A stretch of 23,022 nt of DNA, taken from a virus. The notes under the pieces were generated by a model. That model was not told the DNA's origin, ran no database searches, and saw only the letters and a program-made list of their open reading frames with translations. The stretch covers positions 1 to 23,022 of the IMG/VR virus record IMGVR_UViG_3300005541_000023; one strand, written 5' to 3'. The number at the start of each line of letters is the position of its first letter. Within the stretch, counting starts at the first letter, position 1. Below, piece after piece: positions 17,286 through 23,022 of the stretch. Position numbers and translations under genes: made by a program.

Positions 17286-19913
17286 ATGACCGGCACAGAT
17301 CCTAGAATCCTAGCCCTAATCGACTCAGATTACCCACTTGTTGGGCCTGACGGGCAAGCCACGATCTATGCCAAGGTCCTGAGTGCAGTCGAAGACCTTC
17401 TCAAGTCCAATGTGGACGTGAACTATCAGGGGGAGAGGGTTCTTCAGCTAATGCGGCTGGAGAAGGCTGACAACTTCTACAGAGGAATCCAGAACATTGC
17501 TCCCTCCATGGACCCGGCCACTGGGTCGTTGTTTTGGGTTAGCTATGGGCAGGCTGGTACACCCACTGCCGACTCCACTAACCATCAGGATTATGATAGG
17601 ATCTTCGACTACAATCCCCGCATCACTGCCGCCTATGGCAAGAAGTTCACATCTGTCTTAGGTCAGAGACCGTTCTACGATACTGCGGCTGAGCCTATGG
17701 ACCCCAAATCCGAGACGGACAGGATGGGGGCACGTCAGGTCAACCTGTTGGTGCAGATGCTCCACACTCAATGGAAGGTGAGGAAGATCAATCATCGGCT
17801 GGCCTATAAGCTCTACAAGACTGGCACGGCATTTGGCCACACCAAGCCCGATACGGATGGACAGAAGTATGGATTCTATACAGTTGCCTACTTCCAAGAG
17901 CCACAACTAGTGACAGTCCAGCCGGGAGGGTATCACTGTCTGGATTGTGGGCAGTTCACCCCTGGCCCCCCGCCAGACCAGATGGGTGGCAATGATCCCA
18001 TGTGTGCTGGATGTGCCAAGACTGTCCCGGCTGGGATGTACGAACCCCCTATCACGGCATTAGCCCCTCCTCCTGCCCCACAAACCCAAGACTTCCCTAG
18101 AACGTCCATCTGTCTTGAAGTCGTAGATGGTTACGTGGCGACCCATCCTTATAATGTGGTGGAGCTTGAGGATACCCCCTGGTTCATCACGGAACTGGAG
18201 TTGGAGTTTGGCAAGATCCTTCAGGCATTCCCCAAGTGCCGGGATATTGTAGGCCCTGATGCCTATGGGGTAGCCGGGACTATTGGAGATCCAGCCCAAG
18301 CACTGGCTGCTGTGGTTAGGGCATCATCCCAGTCTCAGACCGGAACCATTCGATCCCGTAACACTAATCTCAGGACTTTCCGCAACACGTATCTTGAGCC
18401 TGAGATGCTGGAATTGATTAGGGATGATCCTGAGAATATCAGGGATGCAGCGAAGCAGTTCTTCCCTACTGGGATCAAGTTGACAGCCTGCGAGGGGAAG
18501 ACGATTGGATTCAAGAAGGGTTACTTTGGGGAGGAGTGGTCATCTTGCCTGCCGTCGATGGCAGATTACCTGTTTGCAGATGGTGAGTCCTGGGCCATCT
18601 TTGGGCTGGAGGATGGGATCACTAATCTCCTGAATATTGCAGCCGAGACCTACGAGACCGGCATCACTAAGTTCCTCTGCAATCTCGACTATATCAATGT
18701 GGATGCAGCCAACCGCAACCGATACTCACCTAACCGCTTTATTGGGGCTATTCCGAATAGCGGCGCAAGCCTAAGTGAGGCATTCGCCAACTTCCCGGCC
18801 TCTGATCCCCCTCAGGGTCTACCCGAGATGATGAATATGTATAAGGACTTCATTGAGGGAGTCCTTGGCCTGATCCCTGCTGTATATGGAGTCCTCCCTG
18901 AGAACATAACTCTTGGTCAGGCGACCAAGATGATTAACCAGGGCCTCTTGCAGTTGTCCACGACTGCGGAGATGATGAGCGGATTCTGGGAGCAAACTGA
19001 TACCAATGCTGTGAAGATGTATCTCCGGTATGGGCAGCCTAATCCCCAATTCAAGGGTCAGACGATTGATCTCGACCTGATCCGTAATTCAAATTGGGTG
19101 ATCCGGGGGCCATCTGGTCTGCCCCGCACATTCTCTGAAAGGAAAGAGGCTGTTCAGGATCTTATCACTCAGAATCCTGATGCGGCTAAGGCTCTGCATG
19201 TCACTGACCCCATCAATTACCCTGTGGTATCTGACCTATATGGACTGCCTGAACTCAAAAATCCCGCAGTGGACATGGTAGAGGCAATTCAGGAGATCGT
19301 GGATCAGTTATGGCAGGGGCAGCCTACGCAGATACCGGGACCAGATGGGAACCCTACGTCTCAGCCATCTATTCAGTTCGATCCACTCGTGTTCGATCCC
19401 TCGATTGCTGTGTCCGTGGCTCAATACTCCCTTGTGGACCGCTTGGGGCAGCAGCGGCAGATGACCCCCGGCTATGCTAATGTGCGGGCATTCCTGCAAG
19501 CGGCCCAGACTGAACTGGATAAGAAGAACACAGTTCAGCCTCAGCCTCCACGGCTGGGTCTCACGCTGGATCTGGCTAAGACCCCGCCTGAGCAGGAGAT
19601 GTCGATATTGCAGAAGTATGGTATTCAGGTGCAACCCTCTGAGACTCCATCATTTAACACTCAGAGCAAGGTCACGGTGCAGGAGCACAAGCACGCGACC
19701 GACCTGAATAAGACTCAGGTTCAGCATACCCAGAACTTGGAGAGGGATATGATGGGTGAGGAACACTCCCACTCTACTGCTCTGCATAGGGCGCAGCAGG
19801 CCCACCAGCAGAACCTTGAGAGGGATGCTCTGGGACATGCTCAGGATTTGGAGAGTCAGGCTATGGCTCCTCAGCCTATGCCCCCAATGCCTGAGAATCA
19901 GGTAGTGCAATAA
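17286..19913 (+). CDS. Portal protein
   Basis: 875 aa. Position (after terminase, before scaffold and capsid) and sequence (NHRLAYKLYKTGTAFGHTKP; long alpha-helical central region FIEGVLGLIPAVYGVLPENI; GQATKMINQGLLQLSTTAEM) fit a large portal, the dodecameric ring through which DNA enters the head. It is longer than many portals for two visible reasons. A zinc-ribbon-like insert has C218/C221 and C240/C243 (HCLDCG...CAGCAK). The Gln/His-rich coiled-coil C-terminus (about residues 790-860) has HTQNLERDMMGEEH and HQQNLERDALGHAQ repeats. ATG 3 nt after a palindrome; no SD. Confidence 0.8.
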   Translation: MTGTDPRILALIDSDYPLVGPDGQATIYAKVLSAVEDLLKSNVDVNYQGERVLQLMRLEKADNFYRGIQNIAPSMDPATGSLFWVSYGQAGTPTADSTNHQDYDRIFDYNPRITAAYGKKFTSVLGQRPFYDTAAEPMDPKSETDRMGARQVNLLVQMLHTQWKVRKINHRLAYKLYKTGTAFGHTKPDTDGQKYGFYTVAYFQEPQLVTVQPGGYHCLDCGQFTPGPPPDQMGGNDPMCAGCAKTVPAGMYEPPITALAPPPAPQTQDFPRTSICLEVVDGYVATHPYNVVELEDTPWFITELELEFGKILQAFPKCRDIVGPDAYGVAGTIGDPAQALAAVVRASSQSQTGTIRSRNTNLRTFRNTYLEPEMLELIRDDPENIRDAAKQFFPTGIKLTACEGKTIGFKKGYFGEEWSSCLPSMADYLFADGESWAIFGLEDGITNLLNIAAETYETGITKFLCNLDYINVDAANRNRYSPNRFIGAIPNSGASLSEAFANFPASDPPQGLPEMMNMYKDFIEGVLGLIPAVYGVLPENITLGQATKMINQGLLQLSTTAEMMSGFWEQTDTNAVKMYLRYGQPNPQFKGQTIDLDLIRNSNWVIRGPSGLPRTFSERKEAVQDLITQNPDAAKALHVTDPINYPVVSDLYGLPELKNPAVDMVEAIQEIVDQLWQGQPTQIPGPDGNPTSQPSIQFDPLVFDPSIAVSVAQYSLVDRLGQQRQMTPGYANVRAFLQAAQTELDKKNTVQPQPPRLGLTLDLAKTPPEQEMSILQKYGIQVQPSETPSFNTQSKVTVQEHKHATDLNKTQVQHTQNLERDMMGEEHSHSTALHRAQQAHQQNLERDALGHAQDLESQAMAPQPMPPMPENQVVQ

Positions 19914-19932
19914 TAATGTTGCGGATTCTGAA

Positions 19933-19947
19933 GTGTAATCATTACAC
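19933..19947. promoter_or_regulatory. Palindrome copy 16
   Basis: GTGTAATCATTACAC, perfect, in the 47-bp gap between portal and scaffold. Here a separate SD (AAAGGT) follows it. Confidence 0.8.
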
Positions 19948-19960
19948 TTAAAAGGTAAAT

Positions 19961-21346
19961 ATGGCTGCTCTAGCTACACCTCCTCCGGCTGCACCTGCCG
20001 CTCCTGCGGCATCAGCCCCGACTCAGGCTGCTCCCGTCACGGGGCAGCCCCCTGCTGGGCAGACTCCTCCACCTGCTACGCCCTCTGCTCCTCCGACAGA
20101 GCCGCAGACGATGGATGAGGCATTGGCCCAGCTTCGTGCGGTGGAGTCGTCCCCGGAAGTGATGACCCCCGAGACTACTCCCCCCACGTCTCCTGAAGCG
20201 GTTGAGTCTCCTGTTGCGGGACAGGAGACTCAACCCCAGGGTGAAGCTGATCTGGATGAGCCTATCTCGGCTGCTGATGCCACATCCACTGAGGATGGTA
20301 AGAAGCTGATTTTTGATAAGAATAAGGGTCAGAGACTTCTTGCGGCTCAGCAGGCATTGAATCAGATGAGGGAGATTGTCCCTGATCTGTCCGTGGAGTC
20401 TTTCAAGCAGTTGGCGGGTAGGGCTAATGCTGCCGCTCTGATGATGAACCTTTATCATCAGGCTGCCTCTCCCAATGTGGACCCACAGGCTAGGTTCCAG
20501 TCGATGGATGAGATCGTTGGGTACTTCGGGGAGCAGTCCCCCATATCTTTAGGGTTTCTTGCTGTCCGGTCTCAAGCCCTCCTGCCAAAGTTTAATCCTA
20601 CGGCGGCGGCAGAGATCAATAACTGGCATAACTCTAGGGTTCTTAATGACCTTCGTGGGAGAGTCCAGCAGATATCCGATCCGGCTCTAAGGGATCAGGA
20701 AGTCAACTTTATCCAGAATTTGGAGATGAGGCTGACTGGTAAGTTCACCACTAAGGCTGATCTTCTGGCTGGGACCCGCACTAACCCCCAGCAGGCCGTA
20801 CAGTCTGAGAATGACCGTCTCCGTCAGCAGATAGCTGAGGGTGAACGTCAGCGCGCCCAGCAGGCTCAGGCTGCCATGATGGGCCAGATAGGGCAGGCTC
20901 AGACCTCTGCCATCAATCAAGTTATCGAGGGGACCCTTGCGTCTATTAAAGATCGGGTGTCCCCCAGAGAGTATAGTTTCCTTTTCTCCAGCCTTGGCCA
21001 GGAAGTGGCCCAAGCAGAACTTGCCAATCCGCAATGGAAAGAGCAGTACGACACTCTGCTTATACAGGCACAGACCACCGGCTCTGAAGTGGACATCCGC
21101 CGCTTAGCCGAATATCGACGCCAGATTGCACAAAGGGTGATTCGGGCGCAAGGCCCAAAGATCATCAATGAGTGGACTCGCTCGAAATTGGAACGCAGCA
21201 AGGCTGCTGCCCAGACCGCCACCAATCCTCCCACTAATGAGCCTGCCCTGAATGGGGTAGCTACTCCTGCCAGCCCGCAAGGGGTTGACGCGATGCTCAA
21301 GTCGGATAATTGGCAGGATATGTTCAAGGCTGCTGGGTTGCGCTAA
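19961..21346 (+). CDS. Putative scaffolding protein
   Basis: 461 aa. Long Ala/Pro/Thr-rich disordered N-terminus (to about residue 100, with AAPAAPAASAPTQAAP), acidic stretch, then helical and coiled-coil sequence (LRQQIAEGERQRAQQAQAAM) and a C-terminus ending SDNWQDMFKAAGLR. This composition and its place directly before the capsid gene fit a scaffold that guides head assembly. A tail or minor head role cannot be excluded. ATG with AAAGGT upstream. Confidence 0.65.
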   Translation: MAALATPPPAAPAAPAASAPTQAAPVTGQPPAGQTPPPATPSAPPTEPQTMDEALAQLRAVESSPEVMTPETTPPTSPEAVESPVAGQETQPQGEADLDEPISAADATSTEDGKKLIFDKNKGQRLLAAQQALNQMREIVPDLSVESFKQLAGRANAAALMMNLYHQAASPNVDPQARFQSMDEIVGYFGEQSPISLGFLAVRSQALLPKFNPTAAAEINNWHNSRVLNDLRGRVQQISDPALRDQEVNFIQNLEMRLTGKFTTKADLLAGTRTNPQQAVQSENDRLRQQIAEGERQRAQQAQAAMMGQIGQAQTSAINQVIEGTLASIKDRVSPREYSFLFSSLGQEVAQAELANPQWKEQYDTLLIQAQTTGSEVDIRRLAEYRRQIAQRVIRAQGPKIINEWTRSKLERSKAAAQTATNPPTNEPALNGVATPASPQGVDAMLKSDNWQDMFKAAGLR

Positions 21347-21354
21347 GCCCTCGG

Positions 21355-21369
21355 GTGTAATGATTACAC
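21355..21369. promoter_or_regulatory. Palindrome copy 17
   Basis: GTGTAATGATTACAC, perfect, 27 bp before the capsid ATG, which has its own SD (AGGGAGA). Confidence 0.8.
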
Positions 21370-21396
21370 TTTAGGCGAACATAGGGAGAACATTTC

Positions 21397-22776
21397 ATGG
21401 CTGGTCAAAGCCTAAATGACCTCCTCAATGCCAATATTGAGAGGGTCCGTAGTGGAGTCCTACCCCGGATCTACCAACTGAATAAGGATCTGGCGGTACA
21501 GCGCGTCATGAAGAACAGTGAGACGTGGCGCATCACTAAAACAACCAATTCAGCAGACTTCCGTGCTCCGATTGAGTTAGGTCCTCCTGGAATCTTCGGG
21601 GCGGCTAACTTGGACGGTGGCACTCTTGGCGTGGGTGTTGGGTTCTCGATTGCCCAATTCCTTCAGACGTTCTTTGAGACTAAGATGGCTTTCCAACTGA
21701 GCTATCGGTCGATCAAAGGAACGGCTACGAGTGAACAGTCCGTGCTGAACGCTTGGCAGCGAACGATGACCGAGGGCCTGCCGAACATGGCAGCCTACGA
21801 GGACATCAGTTGGCATAACCTTGGGGGTCAGGATGGCCAACTTGGGGTTGTAACCAGCGTGGCTGGTGCCTCTCCTGGTGCTGCTGGTGTGTTCACGATG
21901 GAGACCGATATGGGCAGCCGTATGTTCCTGCCCAATATGAGGTTTGAGATCGTGGACTCGACTGGTGCCACTTGGAAGACCTCGGGTGTCAGCCCTGATA
22001 ACCTACCTTACGCCAATCCTGGTGGGGTTCGGTATCCTGGGCGCACCATTGCCTACACCTGCCCGGTCACTCTGACTGGCGGTAATGTCCCGGCTGCTGG
22101 AGACATCCTGTACTTCCAGGGTGCTATCTCTGCTGGTCCTGTGGCCACTTGGCTCCAGGGTCTCCGGTACGTCAACACCACGACCACATCAGGGAACTAT
22201 TTGGCCCTGAGCCGCACCACCTACCCGGTCATCAATTCCTCTGCCATTACCAGTGGCGGGACTCTGACCCCGGATATGTGTCTCGCTCTGCTCCAGTTGA
22301 TCCGTATCAACACGGGTACCAATCAGGTTCCCTCTTCGCTCATTGGCCTCGTGGGGCCTCATCAGATCGCTGTGATGAACTCCACGGTGCAGAACATCCA
22401 GACCTTCTTCCGTACTCAGGTGACTGAGAAGCAGATCGACCCTCTGCCTCAGGTCATGCTGGACGGTGGAATCGTGTGGGGTGGTCAGACCCACTGGTAT
22501 GACTCGAAGCAGTCTGCCAGCCGGATCGACTACTGCAACCCGCCCGATTGGGGCCGGGTGTATCTGGACGACAAGCCGGGGGCGGACTTTTACCGGAATC
22601 CCGGTAACAATGAGATGTTCTTCCCGCAGTACAGTTCGGGAAGCGGCGGGAATGGCACGCCGATGACGAACGTGCTGTTCTACTTGATCTCGACGATGAA
22701 CTACTACAACCTGAATCCTCAAAATTCGGGCCTGCTGACCTCGCTGACCCCGCCTGCGGTGAATTACACCTACTAG
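21397..22776 (+). CDS. Major capsid protein
   Basis: 459 aa. Begins MAGQSLNDLLNANIERVRSG, then a beta-rich body (IELGPPGIFGAANLDGGTLG; FQLSYRSIKGTATSEQ; VTSVAGASPGAAGVFTMETD; VGPHQIAVMNSTVQNIQTFF) and ends QNSGLLTSLTPPAVNYTY. Identification rests on position after portal and scaffold, length, strong SD (AGGGAGA) and a fold-typical mix of Gly-rich loops and an N-terminal helix; I recognise the style but not a named subfamily. The G+C-rich third codon positions toward the 3' end suggest high expression. Confidence 0.75.
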   Translation: MAGQSLNDLLNANIERVRSGVLPRIYQLNKDLAVQRVMKNSETWRITKTTNSADFRAPIELGPPGIFGAANLDGGTLGVGVGFSIAQFLQTFFETKMAFQLSYRSIKGTATSEQSVLNAWQRTMTEGLPNMAAYEDISWHNLGGQDGQLGVVTSVAGASPGAAGVFTMETDMGSRMFLPNMRFEIVDSTGATWKTSGVSPDNLPYANPGGVRYPGRTIAYTCPVTLTGGNVPAAGDILYFQGAISAGPVATWLQGLRYVNTTTTSGNYLALSRTTYPVINSSAITSGGTLTPDMCLALLQLIRINTGTNQVPSSLIGLVGPHQIAVMNSTVQNIQTFFRTQVTEKQIDPLPQVMLDGGIVWGGQTHWYDSKQSASRIDYCNPPDWGRVYLDDKPGADFYRNPGNNEMFFPQYSSGSGGNGTPMTNVLFYLISTMNYYNLNPQNSGLLTSLTPPAVNYTY

Positions 22777-22777
22777 G

Positions 22778-23022
22778 TTAGGGGTTGAGATATGGGGGGA
22801 TGTATATCCCCCCATCCTCATTTAGGACGTGACTCCAAATGTCCGCCCTGTGGATTTTGGATATGAGTGGGATGCTAACTTTATATTCGTCGGCCAAGTC
22901 TTTCAGTTTCTCCCCTGAGGATCTTCTTCTTCTTATGTCTCTGACTTGGTTGTCTGTAAGTCTAGCCCTTGGATGTTTCATGCCGGGCTTACTGGCATGG
23001 GGCCATGGCATACCCACTCTGT
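22778..23022 (-). CDS. HTH protein, probably C-terminal part of an HNH-type homing endonuclease
   Basis: The frame is open to the right edge; a GTG at 23017 is possible, but a longer gene is more likely. The sequence KHPRARLTDNQVRDIRRRR, then SGEKLKDLADEYKVSIPLIS and KIHRADIWSHV, is the DNA-binding HTH tail common in phage HNH endonucleases (pattern NPRAKLT..qV..IR......ELA..ygVS...IS.I..g..W.hV). No HNH motif is in the visible part. It points at the capsid gene with only 1 bp between the stops. Confidence 0.7.
   Translation of the reverse strand, partial: RVGMPWPHASKPGMKHPRARLTDNQVRDIRRRRSSGEKLKDLADEYKVSIPLISKIHRADIWSHVLNEDGGIYIPPYLNP
22792..22815. terminator. Hairpin between convergent genes, possible terminator
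   Basis: ATGGGGGGAT (22792-22801) pairs perfectly with ATCCCCCCAT (22806-22815), loop GTAT, starting 16 bp after the capsid stop. The following TCCTCATTT is only weakly T-rich. It lies inside the C-terminal codons of the convergent HTH gene (GGIYIPP). Confidence 0.55.

Noticed and set aside
20012-20458. 148-codon - strand ORF opposite the scaffold gene
   Set aside because: Arg/Leu/Ser-rich antisense shadow of the Pro/Ala-rich region.
22189-22821. 210-codon - strand ORF opposite the capsid gene
   Set aside because: Arg/His/Val-rich shadow of a G+C-rich third-position-biased gene; no SD and no recognisable motif.

Overview
The window is part of a tailed double-stranded DNA bacteriophage (or prophage) genome, about half G+C. 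The evidence is a head-morphogenesis run in canonical order on the + strand: small terminase, large terminase, portal, scaffold-like protein, major capsid protein. Small membrane proteins, a muramidase and homing-endonuclease genes accompany it. No tRNA, rRNA, integrase or CRISPR array was seen. Two phage genes carry Sec-type signal peptides ending in AQ, which suggests a Gram-negative, perhaps soil or acidobacterial-type host; this is only a guess.

Layout. (1) 1-2443, - strand: six small early/accessory-type genes (a pentapeptide-repeat protein cut by the window edge, three conserved or unknown phage proteins, and two small proteins of 38 and 58 aa). Every start codon lies in a local hairpin that also holds the Shine-Dalgarno (SD) sequence. 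Five of the genes have a second hairpin with a 6-nt loop at or just after the stop. (2) 2444-4330: about 1.9 kb without a large gene. It holds a 26-bp-armed hairpin, a densely foldable stretch that could be a large structured RNA read from the - strand, tandem G-rich repeats, two related ~88-nt hairpin elements, two possible tiny ORFs, and a 33-bp near-perfect stem. (3) 4331-8836: one small + strand gene, then a - strand block with a malectin-like secreted protein, an internally duplicated protein, an HExxE metallopeptidase-like protein, a muramidase, a second secreted protein, a 54-aa protein and a zinc-ribbon protein. (4) 8897-22776, + strand: small hypotheticals, a histidine phosphatase whose RHG motif is at the C-terminus, membrane proteins, and the packaging/capsid module. 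(5) 22778-end, - strand: a helix-turn-helix protein like the tail of an HNH endonuclease.

Four observations stand out. First, the nuclease half of the large terminase carries an intein at its active-site motif, and inside that intein a complete HNH endonuclease is encoded in a different reading frame, so the two overprint for 633 bp. Second, a palindrome GTGTAAT-S-ATTACAC recurs 17 times from 3311 to 21369 and is absent from the left arm; at six genes the start codon follows it by 1-3 nt with no SD sequence. Third, the left-arm genes use a different signal, start and stop hairpins, which suggests two expression programmes. Fourth, the large terminase is split into an ATPase ORF and a nuclease ORF, with a zinc ribbon, a palindrome and an HTH segment at the break.

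The genes fit together as a packaging motor (TerS, split TerL, portal) and a head (scaffold, capsid), with lysis and envelope functions (muramidase, holin-like membrane proteins, exported proteins) and selfish elements (intein/HNH, HTH endonuclease-like gene) inserted into the most conserved genes.
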